From JBBPYR01 sp038199755 (lineage in GTDB: Bacteria; Chloroflexota; Ktedonobacteria; Ktedonobacterales; Ktedonobacteraceae): DNA of 64,000 nt. Made by a program: the position numbers and the translations under genes. The notes below the pieces were generated by a model that did not search any database, had not been told where the DNA came from, and worked only from the letters and a program-made list of their open reading frames with translations. Where the stretch lies: the NCBI GenBank assembly GCA_038199755.1, contig JBBPYR010000122.1, positions 41,042-105,041 on the forward strand, given 5' to 3'. Of this stretch, positions 45,484 to 54,579 are shown piece by piece. Position 1 is the stretch's first letter; every line of letters starts with the position of its first letter.

Positions 45484-45649
45484 TGCTACTGTCCTTCTCC
45501 CAATTTATTTGGGATAAATAGTGCAACTAAAAGGAAAATGGCACGAAAAGAAAAACTCCGTACCCGTAGGAGCAAAGATGAACAACAAAACTGGCGAGGG
45601 ATAGCACGAAAAGACCCACTACTCCATATTCGTAAAGCAATGAGTTTCA

Positions 45650-45673
45650 ACGAAATCTATTGGAAAATTTCGT
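45650..45673. promoter_or_regulatory. 7-bp inverted repeat in the ABC operon leader
   Basis: ACGAAAT (45650-45656) and ATTTCGT (45667-45673) are separated by 10 bases, about 170 bases upstream of the binding-protein gene, inside its presumed untranslated leader. Possible operator; no regulator assigned. Confidence 0.3.
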
Positions 45674-45742
45674 GACCTTCATGCTCATCAATATAGAGCT
45701 CTTTATTTTTAATTGTCGCGTTTATGAAACAATAGGGGATTA

Positions 45743-45779
45743 TGGTTAAAATATAATATATAACCACAAATACTGTCAA
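45743..45779 (-). promoter_or_regulatory. Sigma70-type promoter of the ABC transporter operon with overlapping inverted repeat
   Basis: On the minus strand TTGACA (45779-45774) is followed after 17 bases by TTATAT (45756-45751). TGGTTA (45743-45748) and TAACCA (45761-45766), an inverted repeat with a 12-base spacer, span the -10 region and look like an operator. The leader from here to the start codon at 45483 is about 260 bases. Confidence 0.55.
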
Positions 45780-45865
45780 GGTCGAAAGGTTAAAAAATGC
45801 TGTGAAGAACCTGTGCTTACAATGAGAGATTGGATCGTCTGCTGCTACCTAGCTAAAAGCTCTAG

Positions 45866-45873
45866 AACACGTG
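45866..45873. promoter_or_regulatory. ACACGTGT palindrome, copy 1
   Basis: ACACGTGT inside GAACACGTGTGC, about 87 bases upstream of the -35 box of the ABC operon. The same octamer occurs twice more before the LacI-type gene, so it is a candidate binding site for that regulator. Confidence 0.4.
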
Positions 45874-45987
45874 TGCATCGTACTAAGAAAAATACCATTC
45901 ATTTCACCTTTTGTCTAGAACGTCGGTCAAGTAATGCTTGCAACTTTCCGAGCAGCACTATTGTTCCTCATACCTCTAGCCGCTATG

Positions 45988-46530
45988 CTATCTTCGCTCA
46001 GCCACCCATAACGGACTGCTATCCAGGGTTGCCAACAAGGAATTACCTCCAAAGGCACCTGTTCTTCTGGCTACCTCTGTCGCACGTTCCACTAAGCGAT
46101 CTGCCATATTTGCTTCAATGAGCCGTTTACGAAAACCTACCAACGTTCCCTTACTGAAAGGCGGCTCTTCCATATCAACAGAACCCAAAACCAGCTGCCA
46201 ACGACGATCCATAATACTGGCCTCGACCACTTCATCATCCGACACGCTGGTGTACGCTTGCAGAATTGTTGCCAGAGCCAGCAGTGCAGGGGCGACAGGT
46301 GGCTGCCCTCGCGAACTCTCCTGATACAGATTCGCTAGCTCCTGCTGAAAGGTTTCATCAAATATTTCGTGACGATATTCTCGCAGGAAAATGAACAGCC
46401 TGGAGCGCCGAATATGCTGGACAATCTTTTGCTCTGCTGTTGACAGTTCAATTGGTAGTTGCCAATAGGGAGGTCGCATGCTCCAACTCCTTTGTCCAAA
46501 CCTGATCTGCTTCTTACAATCATCCTTCAT
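45988..46530 (-). pseudogene. Truncated IS1182-type transposase (DUF772 N-terminal part)
   Basis: Only about 160-180 aa remain. The text RPPYWQLPIELSTAEQKIVQHIRRSRLF, FDETFQQELANLYQESSRGQPPVAPALLALATILQAY, DRRWQLVLGSVDMEEPPFSKGTLVGFRKRLIE and LDSSPLW is the N-terminal and start of the catalytic part of IS1182-like transposases. After LDSSPLW the frame breaks and reaches TAG; the expected Gly-Ala-Gly-Arg-Val-Glu-Asp-Thr continuation is only faintly visible in another frame. The remaining catalytic domain is gone. It sits between the two arms of the sugar locus, and may have separated a once shared control region. Confidence 0.8.
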
Positions 46531-46588
46531 AAAACCGCGGACGAAGAAAACAGATATTATCTTTTCTCCATATCGTCAAAATATGCTG

Positions 46589-46602
46589 TGTACACGTGTA
46601 CA
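46589..46602. promoter_or_regulatory. 14-bp palindrome with ACACGTGT core, copy 2
   Basis: TGTACACGTGTACA is a perfect palindrome, 64 bases upstream of the -35 box of the LacI-type gene. It contains the octamer found at 45866-45873 and 46723-46730. Confidence 0.5.
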
Positions 46603-46665
46603 TTACCTAAAAAGAGTTTACAGTCCATTTTACTCATTGTCAAGGGTAAAGTGCCTCAAAAAGGC

Positions 46666-46730
46666 TTGACAACAAAACCCTTGATATCCTATGATGGTAG
46701 TTAATACGGTAGTTAATAATGAACACGTGT
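46666..46730 (+). promoter_or_regulatory. Promoter of the LacI-type gene, tandem repeat and operator copy 3
   Basis: TTGACA (46666-46671) and TATGAT (46690-46695) are separated by 18 bases. Directly after the -10 box lies a tandem 12-base repeat (GGTAGTTAATA at 46696-46706 and 46708-46718), then AACACGTGTT (46722-46731). An operator just downstream of the start site plus one at 46589 is the arrangement expected for autorepression with DNA looping. Downstream ATG is at 46767. Confidence 0.55.
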
Positions 46731-46766
46731 TAGATAGTATTACTGAACGGGTAATGAGGGTTTTGT

Positions 46767-47810
46767 ATGGCAACAAGTGAAGAGGTTGCAAAGCTAGCAG
46801 GTGTCTCGCGTGCGACCGTTTCTCGCGCACTAAATGGGTCGGCTCGCATAAGCGATGAAGCAAGGGCACGTGTTCAAGCTGCAATTACAACATTAGGGTA
46901 TGAACCGGATGTAGTTGCCCAAAGCCTAGTTCGACTGCGTGCTCGTGTGATTGCCATTAACCTCTTCCCTGAAGACGACAAGTTGCCCTTTGCGCACCTG
47001 GGGCGAGCAGCACTCTACTTTTACGTAGAAGTGATGGAAAATATCGAGCATGAGGTAGTTTCATTGGGCTATGACTTGATGATACCTTCTCGACTGCACG
47101 GCGCATCTCGGCAAAACTATGCACGTAGTTTGCAGACACGACGTGTCGCAGGGTGTGTCATGCTCCATGCATCTGAAGCGCGCATCGAGACCTTAATTCA
47201 TTCTTCCATTCCCACTGTATTCATTGATAAGATGGGGCAAGGAAGCCATGCTACCTATGTCAAGTCGGATAATATCGATGGTGCTCACCAAGCAATTGAG
47301 CATTTGCTTGCTCTTGGTCATAGGCGTATTGCCTGTCTGACCGGGTCTACCGTCGACCTCTCTGGTCTCGAGCGCCTACTCGGATGCCAACAGGCTCTAG
47401 CGCAGGCGGGAATCGCTTTGGACGTTGGTCTGATACGTCAGTCAGGCTGGAATGTTGATGAGGCCTACGAAACCGCAAGGATTCTTCTAGCAGAGCGGCG
47501 AGACTTTACTGCTATCGTTGCTGGAAGCGATTACATGGCTCTTGGTATCCTTCGTGCGCTCACCGAGCAAGGGCTACGCGTTCCAGAAGATGTTTCTTTG
47601 GTCGGCTTCGATGATCTTGATTTTTGCCAATATGTCACACCTCCAATTACCACCGTACGACTGGACCGTGCTGCAATGGGACGTGGAGCCGTACAAAGGC
47701 TCGTTTCCATAATAGAAGGCTCAGACGCTTCTCCGCTCATTGTTCCAACCCAGCTTATTGTACGCAAATCGACTGGACCCGCACCAGAAGTAACGAAGGA
47801 GTTATCGTAA
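46767..47810 (+). CDS. LacI/GalR family transcriptional regulator
   Basis: 347 aa. The N-terminal helix-turn-helix is SEEVAKLAGVSRATVSRALNGSARISDEARARVQAAI, followed by the hinge LGYEPDVVAQSLV and a periplasmic-binding-protein-like ligand domain (VFIDKMG, HRRIACLTGS, VGFDDLDFCQYVTPPITTVR). It probably represses the flanking sugar genes until an inducer sugar binds. It is the first gene of a rightward operon; its stop lies 2 bases before the GH4 start. Candidate operators with an ACACGTGT core lie upstream. Confidence 0.93.
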   Translation: MATSEEVAKLAGVSRATVSRALNGSARISDEARARVQAAITTLGYEPDVVAQSLVRLRARVIAINLFPEDDKLPFAHLGRAALYFYVEVMENIEHEVVSLGYDLMIPSRLHGASRQNYARSLQTRRVAGCVMLHASEARIETLIHSSIPTVFIDKMGQGSHATYVKSDNIDGAHQAIEHLLALGHRRIACLTGSTVDLSGLERLLGCQQALAQAGIALDVGLIRQSGWNVDEAYETARILLAERRDFTAIVAGSDYMALGILRALTEQGLRVPEDVSLVGFDDLDFCQYVTPPITTVRLDRAAMGRGAVQRLVSIIEGSDASPLIVPTQLIVRKSTGPAPEVTKELS

Positions 47811-47812
47811 GT

Positions 47813-49114
47813 ATGCCATATATCACTATCGTAGGTGCTGGCAGCACCGTTTTCGCCCGTCAACTCATGACCGATATCCTACAAATTGATGGATTGGACG
47901 AAGGCTGTTTCGCACTCGTCGATATCGATCCCGAACGTCTGCAACTAGCACAACAAATCGCCGAGCGCTTGATCGCGCTCAGCGGCAAAAAGTGGAATGT
48001 ACGCGTGTCCACAGAGCGGCGTGACCTGCTCGCGGGCAGCGATTTCATCATCAACTCTATCGAGGTGGCAGGTCTGGCAAATGTGCGTCACGACTTCGAT
48101 ATCCCTATGAAATATGGCGTCAACCAATGCATCGGCGATACGATTGGACCGGGGGGCATCTTCAAAGCTCTACGTACAGGCCCGGCTTGGCTCGACATCT
48201 TGCATGATGCCGAGCAACTGTGTCCACAAGCTCTGGTGCTCAACTATACAAACCCCATGTCGATACTGACACTTGCGGCACTCACTGGTACATCTATGGC
48301 TACCGTGGGCCTGTGCCATAGCGTACAAGGCACTTCAAAGCAGTTAGCCAGCTATCTGGAGATCCCCTATGAGCAATTGGAGTGGCAGTGCGCGGGCATC
48401 AACCACAATGCCTGGTTCACAGTGCTTCGTTATCAGGGACAAGACATGTATCCACGCTTACGCGAACGTATGCAAGTTTCCGAGGTGTATGAGAAAGACC
48501 CTGTGCGCTTCGAGATCATGCGCTATCTGGGAGCGTTTGTCACCGAGAGTAGCGGCCACTTTTCAGAATATGTGCCCTACTTCCGCAAGCGGCCCGAACT
48601 GATCGAGCGCTACTGTCGTGCTGGCTATCTGGGTGAAACTGGCTTCTATGCCAACAACTGGCCCACGTGGCGAGAACAGAATGATAGCTCCATCCGTGAA
48701 ATGCTGGCTGGCACGCGTGATACTCCACAAACACGTAGCCATGAATATGGGTCATATATCATTGAAGCAAAAACGCTCCATCGGCAAGCGGTGATCTACG
48801 GCAATGTACGCAATACCAGTTTGATCGACAACCTACCCGATGGCTGTGTCGAGGTCGCTTGCCTTGTTAATCGCAACGGCATCCAGCCAACCCACTTCGG
48901 CGCCTTGCCAGAACAGTTAGCTGGACTGAATCGCTCCCATATGACGGTGCATACCCTCATGCGCGATGCCTTGCTCAATCGTGACAAAGAGGCAGCACGC
49001 TACGCACTGATGCTCGATCCACTCACCGCTGCCGTGTGCTCACCCGCCGAGATCAGTGCTATGTTTGACGAGATGTGGGAGGCACAACGCCCCTATTTAC
49101 AATACTTTGCATAA
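47813..49114 (+). CDS. GH4 family NAD- and Mn-dependent glycosidase (alpha-galactosidase/alpha-glucuronidase type)
   Basis: 433 aa. It starts ITIVGAGSTVFARQLMTDIL (NAD-binding loop), then ALVDIDPERL, NYTNPMSILTLA, the metal-ligand region GLCHSVQGT and AGINHNAWF. DTIGPGGIFKALRTGP is typical of MelA/AglA-like GH4 members that work on unphosphorylated substrates. GH4 enzymes act through oxidation at C3 and elimination. Which hexoside or hexuronide it cleaves cannot be read. ATG 47813 has AAGGAG about 11 bases upstream, inside the end of the regulator gene. Confidence 0.92.
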   Translation: MPYITIVGAGSTVFARQLMTDILQIDGLDEGCFALVDIDPERLQLAQQIAERLIALSGKKWNVRVSTERRDLLAGSDFIINSIEVAGLANVRHDFDIPMKYGVNQCIGDTIGPGGIFKALRTGPAWLDILHDAEQLCPQALVLNYTNPMSILTLAALTGTSMATVGLCHSVQGTSKQLASYLEIPYEQLEWQCAGINHNAWFTVLRYQGQDMYPRLRERMQVSEVYEKDPVRFEIMRYLGAFVTESSGHFSEYVPYFRKRPELIERYCRAGYLGETGFYANNWPTWREQNDSSIREMLAGTRDTPQTRSHEYGSYIIEAKTLHRQAVIYGNVRNTSLIDNLPDGCVEVACLVNRNGIQPTHFGALPEQLAGLNRSHMTVHTLMRDALLNRDKEAARYALMLDPLTAAVCSPAEISAMFDEMWEAQRPYLQYFA

Positions 49115-49141
49115 TTGACAAAAGAGAGTGATACAGCATAC

Positions 49142-50329
49142 ATGCAAGCAATCGAGAGCAAGCACTATAAGCGACTGCCAGTTGGTCTCGCTTTCTTCGG
49201 TTTCGCGCTGGTGGGCTTGAGTGGTGGGGCTACGGGCGTGCTTCTGCCCAGCCTCAGTGCGTTCTATCATGTGGGTGATGCTACGCTGGGTTTGCTGTTT
49301 CTCGTCTCCTCTCTGGGCTATTTCCTCTCCGCCCTCAGTAGCGGTCTCCTCACAGAACGATTAGGGTTACGCTGGCTCATCGGGATAGGAGCAATCACAA
49401 TGCTGCTCGGGCAACTCGGCTTTGGTTTGCAGTTGCCGTTTTCGCTACTCTTCCTAGCCCGTTTGCTGATCGGCTTTGGTGCTGGCATCATTGAAACGGG
49501 CTTCAACATTTACATTCTCGCGCTACCACGCCATACGACGCTGCTCAATTACCTGCATGCGTTCTATGGCGTTGGGGCATTGATTGGACCATTGTTCGCC
49601 AGCACTATTCTCGCGCTGCTGTGGGGATGGCATACCGTTTATCTGTTGCTTGTGCTTGTCACCTTACCATTGCTATTCGGGGTCGGCCTGCTGTTTGATT
49701 TTCCACGTTCTCTATCAACCGCGCAAGATAAAGGGGCTACGGCGTCAACAAATGTACTTAGTGCAACCCTCAGAGTTCCTATGGTTTGGCTTGTCTGCCT
49801 CTTCCTGCTCTTTTATGTGGGTATTGAGGTAAGCCTGGGAAACTGGGGCTATAGTTTTTTACTCGAAGCGCGTCACCAGGGCACTGTGCAGGCTGGGTGG
49901 ATCATTAGCGGCTACTGGCTCGGCCTCACACTTGGCCGTTTCCTGCTCCAGAGTCTAGCCGAGCGCGTAGGAATCGGCACGAAACAACTAATGTTTTTGT
50001 GCATCGGAGGAATCGCTATCGGCCTCTTGCTGATATGGGTATTTCCATTTGCTGCATTCGCAGCCATCGGTTTCTGCTTCATCGGTTTGAGCGTAGCCCC
50101 CATTTATCCGCTCACGATTGCTATCGCTCCCAAACTTGTTCCTGCACGTCTGGGATCCAGCACGGTCGGCGTGCTCGTCAGCATCAGCATCATCGGACTC
50201 GCTATCTTCCCATGGGGCGCAGGCATCCTGGCACAAACATACGGCATCTGGACACTTCTCCCTTATACACTCGCTCTCACGGCCCTCATCCTCGCCATGT
50301 GGGGTTATCTAGCCCGACAACCTTTATAA
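49142..50329 (+). CDS. Major facilitator superfamily transporter
   Basis: About 395 aa with 12 hydrophobic helices. The first helices read LAFFGFALVGLSGGATGVLLP and LLFLVSSLGYFLSALSSGLLTERLGLRWLI, where G-x3-ERxGxR is the MFS loop 2-3 signature. It belongs to the FucP/YfkF-like sugar or drug efflux types. Position after GH4 suggests sugar or sugar-acid movement. ATG 49142 is preferred; a TTG at 49115 right after the GH4 stop has no ribosome-binding site. Confidence 0.85.
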   Translation: MQAIESKHYKRLPVGLAFFGFALVGLSGGATGVLLPSLSAFYHVGDATLGLLFLVSSLGYFLSALSSGLLTERLGLRWLIGIGAITMLLGQLGFGLQLPFSLLFLARLLIGFGAGIIETGFNIYILALPRHTTLLNYLHAFYGVGALIGPLFASTILALLWGWHTVYLLLVLVTLPLLFGVGLLFDFPRSLSTAQDKGATASTNVLSATLRVPMVWLVCLFLLFYVGIEVSLGNWGYSFLLEARHQGTVQAGWIISGYWLGLTLGRFLLQSLAERVGIGTKQLMFLCIGGIAIGLLLIWVFPFAAFAAIGFCFIGLSVAPIYPLTIAIAPKLVPARLGSSTVGVLVSISIIGLAIFPWGAGILAQTYGIWTLLPYTLALTALILAMWGYLARQPL

Positions 50330-50481
50330 CGCCTGCTTACAGTCGCCATCGTATTCCCTTGGCTGGTATACTATTCCCATCAGAAGCACTTGCTCCCAAT
50401 CAACTCCCTGTGGTCGAGTTGTCTTTTTTCATAGAAAACCAACGTAAAAGGATAAGAGGCCATCTTAAAAGGAGAATAACT

Positions 50482-51207
50482 ATGACGATCTCGTTTTCAG
50501 AACTCTTGTTGCGTCTGGGTGTGGCAATTGTACTTGGCGCAGTAATCGGATTGGAACGCGAAAGCACTGTGCATGCCGCCGGTTTGCGTACGCAAGCCCT
50601 AGTGGCACTTGGCTCCGCGCTCTTCACGATCATCTCAGCATATGGTTTCGTCAGTTTTCTTAGTATACCGCATATCCAGATTGATCCTACACGCATCGCA
50701 TCATATATTGTGGCCGGTATTGGCTTTCTAGGCGCTGGCAGCATTATGGTAGCCCGAGATCAAGAGAGGGTCAAAGGGCTTACGACAGCAGCATCCATCT
50801 GGCTTGTGGCTGCTGTCGGCATGGCGTGTGGAGCAGGTTTACTTTTGGAGGCTATAGCAGCATCCATCCTGGCACTCATTATTTTAGTTTTACTACGCTT
50901 TGTCGAACAATATCTCCTGCATCGCCAGCTATCGAATGCACAACACCTGCACATAGAGGCGGCTTCCCTGTCAGGCCCATTGTTGAGCCAAGTTTACAAT
51001 GCCTGTGTGCGTACCTCCGTCGCTGTAGAGTCGCTGAAAATACACGCAGAGTCAGAGCTAGACACCAATGAAGTGATTTGTCACATTCCAGATACTGCGA
51101 CCCTGGCACAGGTTATCAACGAACTGCGCGCTCTGCCAGAAGTGCGTGCTGTCCATACGCGCTTGCACAGCAGTGCTAAGGATAACCTGCTTACAAAAGG
51201 AATGTAA
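50482..51207 (+). CDS. MgtC/SapB family membrane protein
   Basis: 241 aa. It has LLLRLGVAIVLGAVIGLERE (the GxxIGxERE signature), AAGLRTQALVALGSALFTIIS, GIGFLGAGSIM and GLTTAASIWLVAAVGMACGAG, the classic MgtC N-terminal membrane domain with about 4-5 helices. The C-terminal 80 residues form an ACT-like soluble domain (LRALPEVRAVHTRL). MgtC proteins are linked to magnesium limitation and ATP synthase control in enteric bacteria. ATG 50482 has AAAAGGAG seven bases upstream. It looks independent of the neighbouring sugar genes. Confidence 0.92.
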   Translation: MTISFSELLLRLGVAIVLGAVIGLERESTVHAAGLRTQALVALGSALFTIISAYGFVSFLSIPHIQIDPTRIASYIVAGIGFLGAGSIMVARDQERVKGLTTAASIWLVAAVGMACGAGLLLEAIAASILALIILVLLRFVEQYLLHRQLSNAQHLHIEAASLSGPLLSQVYNACVRTSVAVESLKIHAESELDTNEVICHIPDTATLAQVINELRALPEVRAVHTRLHSSAKDNLLTKGM

Positions 51208-51318
51208 TTCCAACACGGAACCGTGATGATGCAATTTGTTCTTGCTTACTGCGTACTTGTGCGGTATAAAGAAAAGAACAGGCAAGTGAATCATAGCCAT
51301 GAGAGGGATAGCTAGCTT

Positions 51319-52146
51319 ATGTCAAACGTTCAAACGCTCTTCAATGTGCAAGGTTTAACAGCAGTCATCACTGGCGGCAGTGGTGCGCTCGGCAGCGTGA
51401 TGGCCCATGCCCTAGCCCAGGCAGGTGTACGTGTAGCCATCCTGAGTCGTCATGAAGCCTCTTCAGGCGCGATAGCAACTGCCATTCGTACCGATGGTGG
51501 GCAGGCTGTTGGCATTGCGTGCGACGTACTTGATCACCACGCCCTCGAACAAGCGCATGAACAGGTGTTGCAGATGTTTGGCCCCACTGATATCCTTGTC
51601 AACGCGGCAGGTGGCAATCAAGCACAGGCCACCACCTCAGCCGAACGCACCTTTTTCGACCTTGACATTCAGGCTGCCAGCACCGTTTTTGGCCTCAACT
51701 TCATGGGCACACTACAGAGTTGCCAAGTATTTGGCCGAGACATGGCAGATCGCAAGCAAGGCTGCATCATCAACATCACGTCAATGAGCGGCATACGTCC
51801 TCTAACACGCATTCCCGCCTATAGTGCCGCCAAAGCCGCCGTGGTGAACTTTACCCAATGGCTAGCCGTCTATATGGCCCAGGATTATAGCCCACAAATT
51901 CGCGTCAACGCCATCGCACCAGGCTTCTTCCTGACCGAGCAGAATCGCTTCTTGATGATAGACACGCAAAGCGGCGGATTAACGGCACGGGCGCAAACCA
52001 TCATCGCCCATACGCCAGAGGGTCGTCTGGGCAAGCCAGAGGATCTGGTTGGTCCGCTGCTCTGGCTCGCTAGCCCTGCCTCGGCCTTTGTGACAGGCAT
52101 CGTTGTGCCAGTTGATGGCGGCTTCTCATCATTTAGCGGCGTGTAA
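51319..52146 (+). CDS. SDR oxidoreductase, D-mannonate/fructuronate oxidoreductase-like (YjmF/UxuB type)
   Basis: 275 aa. NAD loop TGGSGALGSVMAHALAQAG, NAAGGNQAQ, catalytic SMSGIRPLTRIPAYSAAKAA (Ser, Tyr, Lys), then NAIAPGFFLTEQNRFLM and VTGIVVPVDGGFSSFSGV. The FFLTEQNR block and FSxFSGV ending match the SDR-type UxuB of Bacillus, which interconverts fructuronate and mannonate. That fits the sugar-acid theme of the following genes, but the substrate remains inferred. Confidence 0.87.
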   Translation: MSNVQTLFNVQGLTAVITGGSGALGSVMAHALAQAGVRVAILSRHEASSGAIATAIRTDGGQAVGIACDVLDHHALEQAHEQVLQMFGPTDILVNAAGGNQAQATTSAERTFFDLDIQAASTVFGLNFMGTLQSCQVFGRDMADRKQGCIINITSMSGIRPLTRIPAYSAAKAAVVNFTQWLAVYMAQDYSPQIRVNAIAPGFFLTEQNRFLMIDTQSGGLTARAQTIIAHTPEGRLGKPEDLVGPLLWLASPASAFVTGIVVPVDGGFSSFSGV

Positions 52147-52250
52147 GGGGAAAGCCCTAACCATTGCTATCTTGTTCGCTTGTGGCGTATGCTGTAGGCA
52201 GCATTACGTAGTCTATTAATAGCAAAGCAAGGATAGCGAAAGGCGCACCT

Positions 52251-53507
52251 ATGGCTATAGGAACAGGATCAGCAATGGAGCTACTGACAGAGGATGCCGT
52301 CCAACACATACTTGCTCAGGCGTGCCAGCAACTCCCTATAGATGGCAAACGTGTGTTGGTAATTATTCCTGATCGCACACGTACCGCACCCATTCCGCTC
52401 TTCTTCCGGTTGCTTTATGAACAACTCGGCACACGTGTCAAGCAGCTAGACTATCTTATTGCCCTCGGCACACATCAACCGCTGGTAGAAGAAGCTATTG
52501 CGCAACTGGTCGGCGTCTCACAGGAAGAACGTCAACAGCTATATCCTCATACACAAATTTTTAACCATCACTGGTCAGACCCGGCTACCCTCACTACTAT
52601 CGGTACGATCTCGCGCCAGGAAGCTGAGCAACTCACTGATGGTCTACTCTCTGAGGAGGTGCCCGTTACTCTGAACCGCTTGATCTTTGCATATGACCAC
52701 CTGATTATCTGCGGTCCGGTCTTCCCTCATGAGGTGGCGGGCTTCTCCGGTGGTGCCAAATATCTCTTCCCCGGTATCGCTGGACCCGACATCATCAACT
52801 TCACGCACTGGTTGGGTGCGCTGGTAACGAGCATGCACACCATAGGTGTGAAGGATACGCCTATCCGCCGTGTGATCCATCGTGCCGCTGAATTTGTGCC
52901 ACGTCCCATCCTGTGCTTTGCGATGGTGATGCAAGGACAACACCTGCATGGCCTGTATGCAGGCTCATATCTAGAAGCATTTGATGCCGCCGCTGATCTC
53001 TCGGCGCAACTCAACATCATTCCCGTTGCAAAGCCCTTCCGCCGCGTCCTCTCCTGTCCGGCAACCATGTATGATGATCTATGGACCGCGGCAAAGGCTA
53101 TGTACAAAACCGAGCCAGCCATCGCTGACGGTGGCGAGGTCATCATTTACGCCCCTCACATCACCGAAGTCTCCTATACCCATGGCAAACTGATTGATGA
53201 GGTAGGCTATCATGTGCGCGACTACTTCGTCAAACAATGGTCGCGTTTCTCTCATGTCCCTGGCAGCATTCTTGCCCATAGCACACACGTCAAAGGCGCG
53301 GGTAGCTACGACCTGCAAGGACAGCGGGAGACGCCTCGTATTCAGGTGGCACTCGCAACAGGTATCCCCGCAGAACGCTGTCGGCGTATTAACCTGGGCT
53401 ATTATAACTATCATGATATTGACATTCAGGCATGGCAAGGGCGCGAAGAAGAGGGTATCCTCTATGTTCCCCATGCCGGTGAAATGCTCTATCGCGCCCA
53501 TATCTGA
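52251..53507 (+). CDS. LarA-like nickel-pincer (DUF2088) racemase/epimerase family protein
   Basis: 418 aa. N-terminal segments VLVIIPDRTRTAPIPLFF and LIALGTHQPL are followed by FPHEVAGFSGGAKYLFPGIAG, which in lactate racemase carries the His and Lys that bind the nickel pincer cofactor. The C-terminal domain has VIIYAPHITEVSYTHGK. LarA homologues with other sugar-acid or hydroxy-acid substrates are known, so this could epimerise a sugar acid made by the neighbouring enzymes. No LarB/C/E cofactor-synthesis genes are in the window. Starts at ATG 52251 (or 52275). Confidence 0.85.
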   Translation: MAIGTGSAMELLTEDAVQHILAQACQQLPIDGKRVLVIIPDRTRTAPIPLFFRLLYEQLGTRVKQLDYLIALGTHQPLVEEAIAQLVGVSQEERQQLYPHTQIFNHHWSDPATLTTIGTISRQEAEQLTDGLLSEEVPVTLNRLIFAYDHLIICGPVFPHEVAGFSGGAKYLFPGIAGPDIINFTHWLGALVTSMHTIGVKDTPIRRVIHRAAEFVPRPILCFAMVMQGQHLHGLYAGSYLEAFDAAADLSAQLNIIPVAKPFRRVLSCPATMYDDLWTAAKAMYKTEPAIADGGEVIIYAPHITEVSYTHGKLIDEVGYHVRDYFVKQWSRFSHVPGSILAHSTHVKGAGSYDLQGQRETPRIQVALATGIPAERCRRINLGYYNYHDIDIQAWQGREEEGILYVPHAGEMLYRAHI

Positions 53508-53523
53508 AAGGAAAACCGCATAG

Positions 53524-54579
53524 ATGGCTGAAAAACTACGTTTCGCAATCATTGGGGGTGGCGTGATCTGCTCTACCCATGCCGAGGCAATACAATCGTT
53601 GCCCGAGGCGACATTGGTTGCCATTGCCGATATTTTACCGGGGCAAGCCGCCAAGATGACAGACAAGTATGGCGGGACTGCCTACACCAACATTCAAGAG
53701 ATGCTCGCCCATGAACAGTTGGATGTTGTCTGCGTGTGTACGCCCAGCGGCATGCATGCTGAGCACGCGTGTCTGGCCATGAGCAGCGGACGCCATGTCA
53801 TCGTCGAGAAGCCAATGGAGATTACCCGCGCCGCTATCGATGAGATGCTGCGTGTGCAACAGCAGCACAACGTCAAGCTTGCCATTATTAGCCAGCATCG
53901 CTTTGATCCAGCTACCCTACAGGTCAAACAACTGGTGGACGAGCAGGCCTTTGGTCGCCTCGTGCTCGGCAATGGCATCATCCCCTGGTGGCGCACGCAA
54001 GGATATTATGACAGTGGGGCATGGCGTGGCACCTGGAAACTCGATGGTGGCGGCATTTTGATCAACCAAGGTATTCATACCATCGACCTGCTGCAATGGC
54101 TGATGGGGCCCGTCAAGAGCATCTTTGCCTATACAGACACGCTCGCCCATCGCATGGAGACCGAAGATGTTGCTGTTGCGGTACTTCGCTTCGCCAATGG
54201 TGCGCTCGGTACCATAGTTGGCACAACCGCAGCCTATCCAGGCATGGGCACACGTGTCGAAATTCTTGGCGATAAAGGCTCGGCCATCATCGAGAGTGAC
54301 CGCCTCAGTTATCTGCGCCTCGCCCGTGATGCTAAAGAAGAGGTAGGAGCCTATGGCAGTAGTGAGCGCGTTATGAACAAGGCAGCAGCGGAAACAACCG
54401 CGAGCAATCCTGGCGCACTCAACATAGAAAGTCATGCCCTGCAAATTGCTGACATGATACGGGCCATTCACGAGAACGGCACTCCATTAGTCGATGGGGA
54501 AGCCGGAAAACGCCCCGTTGAAATCATCTTAGGTATTTATGAATCGGCACGCACACACAAAGAGGTATTTTTATCGTGA
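53524..54579 (+). CDS. Gfo/Idh/MocA family oxidoreductase
   Basis: 351 aa. N-terminal Rossmann fold FAIIGGGVICSTHAEAI, the EKP signature HVIVEKPMEITRAAI, and the C-terminal domain with WRGTWKLDGGGILINQGIHTIDLLQWLMGPV. It would oxidise or reduce a sugar or inositol-like substrate with NAD(P). It starts 16 bases after the LarA-like gene and overlaps the next by 4 bases (GTGA), so the three form one unit. It is a different subfamily from the protein at 2073. Confidence 0.9.
   Translation: MAEKLRFAIIGGGVICSTHAEAIQSLPEATLVAIADILPGQAAKMTDKYGGTAYTNIQEMLAHEQLDVVCVCTPSGMHAEHACLAMSSGRHVIVEKPMEITRAAIDEMLRVQQQHNVKLAIISQHRFDPATLQVKQLVDEQAFGRLVLGNGIIPWWRTQGYYDSGAWRGTWKLDGGGILINQGIHTIDLLQWLMGPVKSIFAYTDTLAHRMETEDVAVAVLRFANGALGTIVGTTAAYPGMGTRVEILGDKGSAIIESDRLSYLRLARDAKEEVGAYGSSERVMNKAAAETTASNPGALNIESHALQIADMIRAIHENGTPLVDGEAGKRPVEIILGIYESARTHKEVFLS

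Noticed and set aside
45988..46530. Active insertion sequence
   Set aside because: The transposase is cut after about 180 residues, the frame is broken and no flanking inverted repeats were found.
47624..47812. Upstream extension of the GH4 gene
   Set aside because: It overlaps the LacI-type gene out of frame; the NAD-binding motif begins right after ATG 47813.
49999..50481. Upstream extension of the MgtC gene
   Set aside because: It runs through the MFS gene in another frame with no meaningful residues; ATG 50482 has a strong site.
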